From contig CABRZA010000071.1 of the NCBI GenBank assembly GCA_902475285.1, positions 1-12,281 on the forward strand: a stretch of 12,281 nucleotides of DNA, given 5' to 3'. The DNA comes from an uncultured Porphyromonadaceae bacterium (GTDB lineage: Bacteria; Bacteroidota; Bacteroidia; Bacteroidales; Muribaculaceae). Shown here piece by piece: positions 1-7,233 of the stretch. The position numbers and the translations under genes were made by a program. The first letter of the stretch is position 1. Each line of letters starts with the position of its first letter. The notes under the pieces are model-generated. The model was not told the DNA's origin. It was given only the letters and a program-made list of their open reading frames with translations, and searched no databases.

Positions 1-274
1 CCTTCTTTCCACAGCCCTCGCCATGCCTGAGGACGATGAAGAATTGGCACTGACACTGAACGGCAAGAAGAAACGAATAAAACGCGCCGACTTCGAAAAG
101 GCAATGAGCGACACCGGCATGGATGATAAAGCCATAGCAAACCTTTTCAGCCGATTCGCCAAAGCCATTCCAAAATGGCATGAGTTGATCGACATGTCGT
201 TCTTGCCCAATGATTTGCAGAGGGCATATCACGAAAAAATCGACATGATGGCAACAAAAATTCTAATAAACTAA
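1..274 (+). CDS. HipA-like kinase/toxin, C-terminal fragment (5' end outside window)
   Basis: The reading frame is open from base 2 and ends at TAA 272-274, giving about 90 residues. The first in-frame ATG (base 23) is internal: the residues before it (LLSTALA) continue smoothly into PEDDEELALTLNGKK, which I recognise as the C-terminal region of Bacteroidetes HipA-domain proteins (acidic DDEE/DTEE, then LALTLNGK, then a basic KRADF segment and a helical end). HipA proteins are Ser/Thr kinases of type II toxin-antitoxin systems. The kinase catalytic residues would lie upstream and cannot be checked, so activity is unknown. The gene converges on the PUL and shares its terminator. By eye its G+C (near 47%) is lower than that of the PUL genes, so it is probably unrelated to glucan use. 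Family assignment is from recalled sequence pattern. Confidence 0.72.
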   Translation, partial: LLSTALAMPEDDEELALTLNGKKKRIKRADFEKAMSDTGMDDKAIANLFSRFAKAIPKWHELIDMSFLPNDLQRAYHEKIDMMATKILIN

Positions 275-282
275 AGCAACAG

Positions 283-330
283 CTCGGCGCTCCGGGAATC
301 ACTTCCGGGAGCGCCGAGACTTATTTTATG
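283..330. terminator. Hairpin terminator between convergent genes, probably bidirectional
   Basis: Bases 283-293 pair perfectly with 308-318 (11 bp). After one G-G mismatch (294/307), 295-298 pair with 303-306, leaving the loop TCAC (299-302). On the plus strand the T-rich ACTTATTTTA follows, ending the HipA-like gene 8 bases after its stop. On the minus strand the hairpin lies 18 bases past the GH128 stop, followed by a weaker T-rich run. The hairpin is clear; bidirectional function is inferred from the convergent layout. Confidence 0.8.
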
Positions 331-336
331 AGTACA

Positions 337-1767
337 TTATTTCACATATACCTTGCGGGCTGCGGTGCCGCGGCGCTCGATGTAGATGCCGCTCTGCGGA
401 CGCTCCACGCGGACGCCGTGAAGAGTGTAGTACTCTGCCGGGGCATCGGATGAATCGACGCGCACACCTTCCACGCCGGCATTGTCGACGAGGCGCACAG
501 TGGATATGCGCACACCCGAAGGACGGTAGGGATTGGTGTCTTTCACACGCAGGGTGACATGGCCGGCGGCAAGCGTCACGGGGAAGGTGACGGTCTTATA
601 GTCGGTATGGTTGCCGGGGAGTGTAAACGTCTTGGAGGCATGGAGCTCGGCACCGTCGCTGCCGTCGGCGTTGACGGCCACGAGGGCGATGTTCGGGTCG
701 TAGCGCACGGGCTCGCCTTCGCCGGTTACGGTGAGTTCGAGTGTATACTCGCCGGCCGAGGGAACGTCGAACTGATAGTCGAGTGTAGCGCCGGCATTGA
801 ACTGGCTAACCTCTATGGGCTTGGAGCAAGTCTCATTGGCACCTTTACCAAGGCTGATGAGCGACGAGGCGATGTACTCCGTGGCGGGCACAAGCTCTCC
901 CACGCCGTGCCATACGTCGGCATCAAAGTCGCTCATATAGGTGTAGACGAATCCCTGCTCGGAGAGTTCACGAGGACCCGAACCGTTCTTTGGCATGAGA
1001 AGGCCGTAGTTGGGACCTTTCGACGAGTTTACCAGACCCACGGGCTTGAACCATGCGTAGCGGAAAATCCAGGGTGTCTTTTCAAGCCATTCGAGGCTCG
1101 ACACCATCGAGCTTATCTGTGTGGAGGGTGCAACGTAGGAGTTGGGATTGCCCTCGTTGGGCCAGAAGCAGAACTCAGTGACCCATACGTCCTTGCCATA
1201 ACGGTCGTGGAACGACGTGGCGATATTCTGCATTGCAGTCAGACCGCCGTAGCTGTGGACGGCCACATAGTCGAAGGCGTCGAGGCCGACGATGGCCACG
1301 AACTCATCGAACCACTTAGTGGGGTCCTGATAGGGAGGATTGGGCGACGTATTCATGGCCGGCGCCACAAGCTTCATGCCAAGTTCATCGGCCATGGCCT
1401 TGAGCTCGGGCCACTTTGCGGCGGCGGCCTGGGGCGTCATGTCGGCCTGGTTGGTGAAGTTTGGCTCGTTGAAGCCGAGGATATACTTTGCCTGAGGATG
1501 TGTCTTGCAGTAGTTGCGTATGGCCTCGGCGTTGTATCCGCCGTTCCATGCCATGGGACAGTACTCCATGAGGTCGCAGTCGGCCACCTCCTGCGAGCTG
1601 GGCTGCTGCCCCCAGTTGTAGAACCATCCCACGCCCGGAGCCAAAGGCTCGAGCTGCGTGGCATACTGGAAAGCGTTCTCGCTGACGCCACGCTTGGGGC
1701 TCTTGGCCTGCACAGGGAGAGCCAAAAGTGCGGCCACACACACGGCACAAATCGTAATAGCTTTCAT
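337..1767 (-). CDS. GH128-type endo-beta-1,3-glucanase with CBM-like domain and short Por-type tail
   Basis: A 476-residue secreted enzyme. The signal peptide is MKAITICAVCVAALLALPVQA, with cleavage near residue 21 and no lipobox. Residues about 30-285 resemble the 'glycosyl hydrolase catalytic core' of GH128: GVGWFYNWG near 45-53, GFNEPN with candidate acid/base E101, HSYGG at 171-175, and WVTEF with candidate nucleophile E198. GH128 enzymes cleave internal beta-1,3-glucan bonds. Residues about 290-428 look like a jelly-roll carbohydrate-binding module of the CBM6/35 type (GATLDYQFDVPSAGEYTLEL), less certain. Residues 430-476 form a short tail of the YYTLHGVRV...GIYI...KVYVK style, resembling type IX (Por) sorting sequences. 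It is last in the operon, 9 bases after the GH3 stop. The ATG at 1767 gives a proper signal peptide. Confidence 0.87.
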   Translation of the reverse strand: MKAITICAVCVAALLALPVQAKSPKRGVSENAFQYATQLEPLAPGVGWFYNWGQQPSSQEVADCDLMEYCPMAWNGGYNAEAIRNYCKTHPQAKYILGFNEPNFTNQADMTPQAAAAKWPELKAMADELGMKLVAPAMNTSPNPPYQDPTKWFDEFVAIVGLDAFDYVAVHSYGGLTAMQNIATSFHDRYGKDVWVTEFCFWPNEGNPNSYVAPSTQISSMVSSLEWLEKTPWIFRYAWFKPVGLVNSSKGPNYGLLMPKNGSGPRELSEQGFVYTYMSDFDADVWHGVGELVPATEYIASSLISLGKGANETCSKPIEVSQFNAGATLDYQFDVPSAGEYTLELTVTGEGEPVRYDPNIALVAVNADGSDGAELHASKTFTLPGNHTDYKTVTFPVTLAAGHVTLRVKDTNPYRPSGVRISTVRLVDNAGVEGVRVDSSDAPAEYYTLHGVRVERPQSGIYIERRGTAARKVYVK

Positions 1768-1776
1768 ATCATTGTT

Positions 1777-4020
1777 TTATTTTATTGCAAACATTGCGGG
1801 TTCGCCCGATTGCGCGTCGGGGGCCACCCATACCTGGAAATCTCCGGGCTCGACGACGACCTGCGAGTTGTTGTCGGTGTATGCGAGGTCGTCGGCACCC
1901 AGGGTGAATGTCACCTTGCGCGTCTCGCCGGGAGCAAGGGTGATTTTCTCGAAGCCTTTGAGCTGGCGCACGGGTCGCACGAGCTTGCCCACGAGGTCGC
2001 GGATATAGAGCTGCACCACTTCGGCGCCTTCGCGGGTGCCGGTGTTGGTCACGTCGCAGCTCACGGTGAGGTTGCCGTCGGCAGGAATCTCTGTGGCCGA
2101 AAGCTCAACGGGGCCGTAGGCGAAGGTGGTGTAGCTGAGGCCATAACCGAAGGGATAGAGGGGGCCGTCGCCGGCGTCGAGATAGAAGCTCGTGCAGCCG
2201 GTGGATGTCTGCCCGGCCTCAAGTTCGAGCGAGTCGATGTAGGCTATTGTCTCGGCGGGGCGGCCGGTGTTGTTGTGGGCGTAGTAGAGCGGAAGCTGGC
2301 CCACCATCTTGGGCATAGTGATGGGCAGACGTCCCGAGGGGTTGACCTTGCCGGAAATGATGTTGGCCAATGCCGGGCCGCCCATAGTGCCGGGATGGAA
2401 CACATAGAGCACGGCGTCGGCCAGACGGCTTTCTTCGGGGATGGTGAGGGCTCTGCCGGCCATGATTACAGCCACTACGGGCTTGCCGGTGGCTTTAAGA
2501 GCGCGCAACATCGCGGTCTGGTCGCCGGGGAGGCTGATGTCGGCGCGGCAGTGTGCCTCGCCCGAGAGCACGGCTTCCTCGCCGCCGAAAAAGAGGATAA
2601 CGTCGGCCTTGGCAGCCTGTGCGGCGGCACGGCGTATGGCATCGGCGTTGCGCTCGCGACTATAAGTCAGGCCGGGAGCGGCGATGATGCGGTCGGCGCC
2701 GTACATCTCGGTGAGAGCTTCCAGAGGTGTCACGGTGTGCTCCTTCTCGAGGTCGAAACACCATGTGCCGTTCTGGTCGTGCTTGGCGTCCATCATCGGG
2801 CCGGTTACGGCTATGCGGCCGACATTGTCGGCAAGAGGAAGCACGCCGTTGTTGGTCAGAAGAATTGCGCTCTCCTCGGCGGCGCGGCGCGCACCGTCGA
2901 GATTGGCGTCGGTGTAGAAGCGACGGGCGCTGTCGAGGTCGACGTAAGGATGGTCGAAAAGGCCCAGACGGTATTTGAGGCGGAGCACGTTGCGCACCAG
3001 GCCGTCGATAGTGGCCTCGCTCACCTCACCTTTCTCCACGAGGTCCTTGAGGTGCTGCGAATATGCGTGGCTCTCCATGTCCATGTCGACGCCTGCGGTG
3101 GCGGCCACGGCCGATGCCTCGCGGAGGTCGGCCACATGCCCCTGGGCGATCATCTGCATTATCGAACCCCAGTCGGACACCATCATGCCGTCCCATCCCC
3201 ACTCACAGCGGAGAATGTCGCGCAACAGACGGCTGCTGGCATTTGTGGGCTCGTCGTTTATTTCGTTGAATGAGCACATGAAAGTTGCGGCACCGGCCTT
3301 TGCGGCAGCCTTGAAGGGCGGCAGCACCACGTCGCGGAGGCGCGACTCCGACATCCACACGCTGTTGTAGTCCTTGCCGTTCTCCGAAAAGCCGTAGCCG
3401 GCGAAGTGCTTTGCGCAGGCGGCCATGGTGTTGGGCTTTCTAAGGTCGTCACCCTGATAGCCCTTGATCATAGCCTCGCCGAGTACCGACGTGAGCAGAG
3501 GGTCTTCGCCGAAGCCTTCGGCAATTCGGCCCCAACGGCTGTCGCGGGCAATATCGAGCATAGGAGAGAATGTCCAGCGTATACCCACCGACGAAGCCTC
3601 GTCGGCAGCTACACGGGCACCTTCCTCCACGAGGGCCGGATTCCATGTGGCGGCCTGGCCCAAGGGTATGGGGTACATGGTCTTGAAGCCATGTACGACG
3701 TCGCGGGCAAATATCAGGGGAATGCCGAGACGGCTGTTTTCCACGGCCTCGCGCTGGAGGGCGTTGACAGTTTCGGGGTCGACCTCGTTGAGCAGCGAGC
3801 CCACGGCGCCGCTGCGGATGGAGGCCACCATCTCCTCGGCCAGACCCACGCCTGTACGCTGGTTGAGCTGACCTATCTTTTCTTCGAGGGTCATCTGCTT
3901 GAGCAGGGCCTCGACTTCCTTGTCGTAGTCGGCGCCGGCGCTTCCGGCACCCGACGAGCAGGCACCCAGCGCAAGGGCTGCGCCGGCGGCTCCTATGGCA
4001 AGAATTTTATTGATTGTCAT
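1777..4020 (-). CDS. bglX: GH3 beta-glucosidase, BglX-like lipoprotein
   Basis: 747 residues, usual length for BglX-type GH3 enzymes, which remove terminal glucose from beta-gluco-oligosaccharides. The N-terminus carries a lipoprotein signal with lipobox LGAC (Cys21). The TIM-barrel domain (about 40-345) contains MTLEEKIGQLNQ, the substrate-binding KHFAGYG (204-210) and VSDWG with nucleophile D283. The alpha/beta sandwich (about 385-625) has GGEEAVLSGEAHCRADISLP; E488 is the candidate acid/base. PLYPFGYGLSYT (620-631) leads to a fibronectin-III-like domain (about 640-740). There is no Por-type tail. The residues after Cys21 (SSGAGSAGA) lack the acidic surface-export signal of Bacteroidetes lipoproteins, so a periplasmic site is inferred. 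The gene starts 18 bases after the upstream GH16 stop. The symbol reflects family resemblance, not proven orthology. Confidence 0.93.
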   Translation of the reverse strand: MTINKILAIGAAGAALALGACSSGAGSAGADYDKEVEALLKQMTLEEKIGQLNQRTGVGLAEEMVASIRSGAVGSLLNEVDPETVNALQREAVENSRLGIPLIFARDVVHGFKTMYPIPLGQAATWNPALVEEGARVAADEASSVGIRWTFSPMLDIARDSRWGRIAEGFGEDPLLTSVLGEAMIKGYQGDDLRKPNTMAACAKHFAGYGFSENGKDYNSVWMSESRLRDVVLPPFKAAAKAGAATFMCSFNEINDEPTNASSRLLRDILRCEWGWDGMMVSDWGSIMQMIAQGHVADLREASAVAATAGVDMDMESHAYSQHLKDLVEKGEVSEATIDGLVRNVLRLKYRLGLFDHPYVDLDSARRFYTDANLDGARRAAEESAILLTNNGVLPLADNVGRIAVTGPMMDAKHDQNGTWCFDLEKEHTVTPLEALTEMYGADRIIAAPGLTYSRERNADAIRRAAAQAAKADVILFFGGEEAVLSGEAHCRADISLPGDQTAMLRALKATGKPVVAVIMAGRALTIPEESRLADAVLYVFHPGTMGGPALANIISGKVNPSGRLPITMPKMVGQLPLYYAHNNTGRPAETIAYIDSLELEAGQTSTGCTSFYLDAGDGPLYPFGYGLSYTTFAYGPVELSATEIPADGNLTVSCDVTNTGTREGAEVVQLYIRDLVGKLVRPVRQLKGFEKITLAPGETRKVTFTLGADDLAYTDNNSQVVVEPGDFQVWVAPDAQSGEPAMFAIK

Positions 4021-4038
4021 ATACTTGTGTTTTTATGA

Positions 4039-4938
4039 TTATTCTTTATTGTCGGCCATGTCGGCGGGAGCGTAGACACGCACATAATCGACGAGCATAG
4101 AAGCCTCCGATCCTTTACCGGCACCCAAGGCGGTGATGGCCGCCGGGTCGTGGATACCGGTAAAGTCGCCGCCGACGGCGAGATTGAACAGCAGGAAAGC
4201 AGGTTTGTGAAAATAGTTGCCCGTGCTTTCCGGACCCGTGACGGCATTCTTGCTGATGTCGAGGACGAAATAAGGCTCGGGGTCGGCATCGACATACATG
4301 CTGATGCTTTCGGGCGTCCACACGGCGTAGAAGTGATGGAATTCGCCGTCCTGAAGGCTGTAATCAGTCTGCCCTACCCCTACCTGCTGGTGATGGTGGG
4401 CGGCGTCGGGGCCGTAATGCACGGCACCGTTGAAGAGCTTCGTCTGGCTGCCGGAGGCAATACCGTCGGCATGTCCCATCTCCAAGATGTCGCACTCGCC
4501 GCAGGCAGGCCAACCGTTGATGCTGATGTCGTTGCCCATCATCCAGAACGCCGGCCACAACCCGTCGGAGGTGGCGGGGAGCTTGATGGCGGCTTCGACG
4601 ATACCGTATGTGAAGGCCTTCTTGCCGCAGCTGTTGATGCGGCCCGACACGAACTTATGGCTGTCGCCGTAGTTCTGGCGGCGCGCGGTGAGCACGAGGC
4701 AACCGTCGGCAACGCTCACGGTAGAAGGCGAGTCGATGTAGTACTGCAACTCGTTGTTGCCACAGCCCGTGCCGTTGTCCTCCACGTTCCATGTGTCGCG
4801 GTCGAGAGCGGTGCCGTCGAACTCATCGGACCACGCCAAACGATATGCAGTGGCGTCGAAATGGGCCGGAAGATTGTTGCCTGCAGAGGCCGTGAAAGCC
4901 ATGGCTATGGCAAAGGCCTGTACTATAATGCGTTTCAT
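4039..4938 (-). CDS. GH16 endo-beta-glucanase (laminarinase type), single domain, no tail
   Basis: I chose the ATG at 4938 (299 residues) because MKRIIVQAFAIAMAFTASA is a clean signal peptide. An in-frame ATG at 4956 and a TTG at 4965 would only add residues ahead of it. The GH16 jelly-roll fold fills the rest: YRLAWSDEFDG, GNNELQYY, GLWPAFWMMGND, then the catalytic E-x-D-x-x-E as GECDILE (nucleophile E148, D150, acid/base E153), and NYFHK...LLFNLAVGGDF near the end. GH16 enzymes with this pattern cleave beta-1,3- or beta-1,3/1,4-glucans internally. The protein stops soon after YVRVYAP with no sorting tail, unlike its paralogue immediately upstream, whose stop is 23 bases away. It is odd in having four cysteines (59, 104, 146, 149) near the active-site motifs, one of them inside the catalytic motif where Ile/Leu/Val is usual. 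Probably periplasmic or freely secreted. Confidence 0.92.
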   Translation of the reverse strand: MKRIIVQAFAIAMAFTASAGNNLPAHFDATAYRLAWSDEFDGTALDRDTWNVEDNGTGCGNNELQYYIDSPSTVSVADGCLVLTARRQNYGDSHKFVSGRINSCGKKAFTYGIVEAAIKLPATSDGLWPAFWMMGNDISINGWPACGECDILEMGHADGIASGSQTKLFNGAVHYGPDAAHHHQQVGVGQTDYSLQDGEFHHFYAVWTPESISMYVDADPEPYFVLDISKNAVTGPESTGNYFHKPAFLLFNLAVGGDFTGIHDPAAITALGAGKGSEASMLVDYVRVYAPADMADNKE

Positions 4939-4961
4939 TTCAAGAATATGCGGCATGGAAT

Positions 4962-6116
4962 TCAACGCACTGCAATTTTTGCTGTCGCGGAGCCCACACG
5001 GAGCACATACACTCCGGGCTGCACACCGGCGAGGCTCATGGTCACGGCAAGGCTTGCGGAAACGACGCAGCGGCCCGAAAGGTCGTAGAGCGCCATGTCG
5101 ACGGCTTCGTCGGCGATGATTTCACCGGCGGCCATGCGCCATGTTGCGGCGGATTCGACTGCCGACACACCGGCCACATCGCCCGGCGCAAGCGTGAAAA
5201 GGGTCTCGTCGGGTGTGCCTTTCTGATAGATTTTGACATAGTTGACATACATCGATGCCTCCTGACCGTTGGCGTCGTTGAGTGCCGTTATGCCGGCCGC
5301 GTCGTGGATGCCGGGGAAATTGCCGCCCACGGCCATATTGAAGAGTATGAAGTTGTCCTTGTGGAAGTAGTTGCCCGGCGACCACTCGTTGTCGGGCTCG
5401 TTGCACGGGATATCCATGGCGTAATAAGGCTCCTGTTCGGGATACTTGTCCATGTCGACATACATGGCTATGCGGTTCTCGTCCCAAATACAGGTGTATA
5501 TGTGGAATTCGCCGTCCTGCAGGCTGTACTTGTTGATTATGCTGTGGGCATAGCTTGCTGCGGGCCATCCCTGGCCCCAGTGGCATGCTCCGTTGAAATA
5601 ATACTCCTGCTTCTGGGCTCCGAAGGCGTTTGAGTGACCGAACTCCATGATGTCGATTTCGCCCGACTTTGGCCAGCCGACCTCGTCGTAGTCGTTGCCC
5701 ATCATCCAGAACGCGGGCCAAAGACCATTGGCGGTTTTGGGGAGCTTGATGGCGGCTTCGACTTTGCCGTGTGTGAAGGCTACGCGGTTCTTGCTGTTGA
5801 GGCGGCCTGACGTGAAACTCTTGCCCTTGTAGGCTTCGCGTCGGGCGGTGATTATGAGGCAGCCGTTGCCGCGGTCGTCGAGGCCGAGGCGGATGTTGCT
5901 CTCGCGGTCGGTATAGTACTGGAGCTCGTTGTTGCCGCCGCCAGCGCCGTTCACTTCAATGTCCCAGCGCTCGGGGTTGATGCTCTCGGCATCGAAGAGG
6001 TCTTGCCACACCAGGCGGTAACCGTCGGTTTCGCCGGTACCGTCCTGGGGCTCGGCGGCGAAAGCACCGCCGGCACAAAGCATAAGAGCGGCAAGGAGTA
6101 TATTTCGGGGTTGCAT
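4962..6116 (-). CDS. GH16 endo-beta-glucanase (laminarinase type) with Por-type C-terminal tail
   Basis: 384 residues from the ATG at 6116. The frame is open to 6260, but that extension translates the terminator hairpin, and MQPRNILLAALMLCAGGAFA is a proper signal peptide. The Cys at 14 follows Leu, so it is not a lipobox. The GH16 domain (about 30-300) has YRLVWQDLFD, GNNELQYYTD, GLWPAFWMMGND, and GEIDIMEFGH with nucleophile E153, D155 and acid/base E158, then NYFHKDNFILFNMAVGGNF. A linker leads to residues about 315-384, a type A Por-like sorting domain (MALYDLSGRCV, PGVYVLRVG, KIAVR), suggesting export to the surface or medium. It shares many blocks with the next gene, so the two probably arose by duplication. 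It is the first gene after the mid-operon terminator, and its own upstream region shows no TAnnTTTG promoter element. Confidence 0.93.
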   Translation of the reverse strand: MQPRNILLAALMLCAGGAFAAEPQDGTGETDGYRLVWQDLFDAESINPERWDIEVNGAGGGNNELQYYTDRESNIRLGLDDRGNGCLIITARREAYKGKSFTSGRLNSKNRVAFTHGKVEAAIKLPKTANGLWPAFWMMGNDYDEVGWPKSGEIDIMEFGHSNAFGAQKQEYYFNGACHWGQGWPAASYAHSIINKYSLQDGEFHIYTCIWDENRIAMYVDMDKYPEQEPYYAMDIPCNEPDNEWSPGNYFHKDNFILFNMAVGGNFPGIHDAAGITALNDANGQEASMYVNYVKIYQKGTPDETLFTLAPGDVAGVSAVESAATWRMAAGEIIADEAVDMALYDLSGRCVVSASLAVTMSLAGVQPGVYVLRVGSATAKIAVR

Positions 6117-6226
6117 ATATACTTGTGGTATTGGTATTTTCAGGATAGGAGGGCCGCCGCAGGGGCTGCCGGAATGTTCACTTGATTCGATATGGGGGAG
6201 GCTGATGCGCTCGGGAGGAGGGAGAT
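6117..6226 (-). other. Leader of the tail-bearing GH16 gene; no promoter recognised
   Basis: This stretch lies between the terminator and the GH16 start. I searched by eye for the Bacteroidetes -7 element TAnnTTTG (CAAAnnTA on the plus strand) and found none. It ends in CACAAGTATAT just before the ATG, a sequence also found at the GH3 start. The sequence therefore favours read-through from upstream, though a non-canonical promoter cannot be excluded. Confidence 0.45.
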
Positions 6227-6259
6227 AAAAAATGCCGGGGCGGGGCCCCCGCCCCGGCA
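6227..6259 (-). terminator. Intrinsic terminator inside the PUL, between binding-protein gene and GH16 gene
   Basis: Bases 6233-6244 and 6248-6259 form a 12-bp, almost all G-C stem with a 3-base loop. Read on the minus strand it is followed at once by six Ts (complement of A6227-6232). This is a textbook Rho-independent terminator, starting 38 bases past the stop of the gene at 6298-7233. Its position would end or reduce transcription before the four enzyme genes. Confidence 0.88.
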
Positions 6260-6297
6260 AGTGTGCAATCTTTACTTACCTTAGTATAACTGTGATA

Positions 6298-7233
6298 TTA
6301 CTTAACAACGACCTTGCGGACGGTCTTGCCCGACTTCACCAGATAGATACCTGCGGGAACGTCGTTGAGGCCGAGCACTGTGCCGGCGGTAGCCTTCACG
6401 GTCTTGCCGGTGATGTCGAAGAGAGTGATACCGGCTGTGCCGTGCACATTGACGGTGCGACCGGTGATGACCATCATGTCGTCGGCAGCCACGCTGTTCA
6501 CAGCGCCGCCGTCCTTATAGTTGTAGAAGTATACGGCGTCGAAGGCAAAGGTCTTGCCGGGGACACCGCCGGGAACGAAGGCCATGATGTTGCCCGTCCA
6601 GTTGGCTACGGCCTGATACTGGAAGCTGGGCCAAATCTTTTTAAGCTCGGCGAAGGTCATGTCGACAGCCTGCCATTCGTCGGTGCAGGCGGGACCGGCG
6701 GAGGGAATGACGGTGCCGTTGTCGTCGAAGGCCGGACCTACGGCAAATTTAGCCGGGGTGTTGCTCTGGTCTTTGTCGCCCACGGTGATGGCAATCGAGG
6801 AGGGACCGTTGCCGTTGGGAGTGCAGTAGGCCATGTGGAAGTGGGTGTCGTCGTTCCACATAGCGGTGTTGGCGGGTTCGGAGGCGGCGATGTTGTAGCC
6901 TGCGCCCGACCATCCGGCGGGAGCCACTACTTCGAGCGAGAGGAAGCCGGCGGTCTGGTCGTCGACGCCGGGCATACCGGCCTCGTAGGCCTTGAGGGTT
7001 TCACCGCTGGCCCAGATGTAGAGGTTGCGGCCGGCATCGTTCGGGCCGAAGTAGGTGCAGGCAACGCCTTTGCTTTCGAGGTCGGCGACGGTGAATTCGT
7101 CGAGCACCACATATTCAAGGGTAGCCAGCTGGCCGCCTTCGAGGACACGTGCGATGCCGGGAGCTACGGCACCCTGTGCGGCTGCGCCGAGAGTAGCGGC
7201 GGCAGCGGCGAGAAGAAGGATAGATTTTTTCAT
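6298..7233 (-). CDS. Secreted protein of unknown fold at SusE/F position, with Por-type sorting tail
   Basis: 311 residues. MKKSILLLAAAAATLGAAAQ is a signal peptide cleaved near residue 19-20; there is no lipobox cysteine. I do not recognise a named domain in residues about 25-240. The region is rich in aromatic residues, Gly and Asn (YFGPNDAGRNLYIWASGETL at 61-80, GWSGAGYNIA at 107-116, FAFDAVYFYNY at 229-239), which would suit a beta-sandwich glycan-binding protein. Residues 245-311 are a typical type A Por-like tail (ITLFDITGKTV, LNDVPAGIYLVKSGKTVRKVVVK region). The gene is third after SusC and SusD, where surface glycan-binding lipoproteins are normally encoded, so glucan binding is the best guess, resting on position alone. 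No catalytic motif is visible. It ends at a strong terminator. Confidence 0.8.
   Translation of the reverse strand: MKKSILLLAAAAATLGAAAQGAVAPGIARVLEGGQLATLEYVVLDEFTVADLESKGVACTYFGPNDAGRNLYIWASGETLKAYEAGMPGVDDQTAGFLSLEVVAPAGWSGAGYNIAASEPANTAMWNDDTHFHMAYCTPNGNGPSSIAITVGDKDQSNTPAKFAVGPAFDDNGTVIPSAGPACTDEWQAVDMTFAELKKIWPSFQYQAVANWTGNIMAFVPGGVPGKTFAFDAVYFYNYKDGGAVNSVAADDMMVITGRTVNVHGTAGITLFDITGKTVKATAGTVLGLNDVPAGIYLVKSGKTVRKVVVK

Noticed and set aside
559..3273. 904-codon open frame on the plus strand across GH128 and GH3
   Set aside because: It is in exact codon register with both real genes, so its stops would correspond only to TTA, CTA and TCA sense codons, which these G+C-rich genes rarely use. 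It runs through two genes and has no recognisable domain.
4939..4965. Earlier starts (TTG 4965, ATG 4956) for the tailless GH16
   Set aside because: They add up to nine residues before a clean signal peptide starting at ATG 4938; ATG 4956 cannot be fully excluded.
6117..6260. 48-residue N-terminal extension of the tailed GH16
   Set aside because: It translates the terminator stem (PGRGPRPG) and Pro-rich sequence, and would bury a good signal peptide that starts at 6116.
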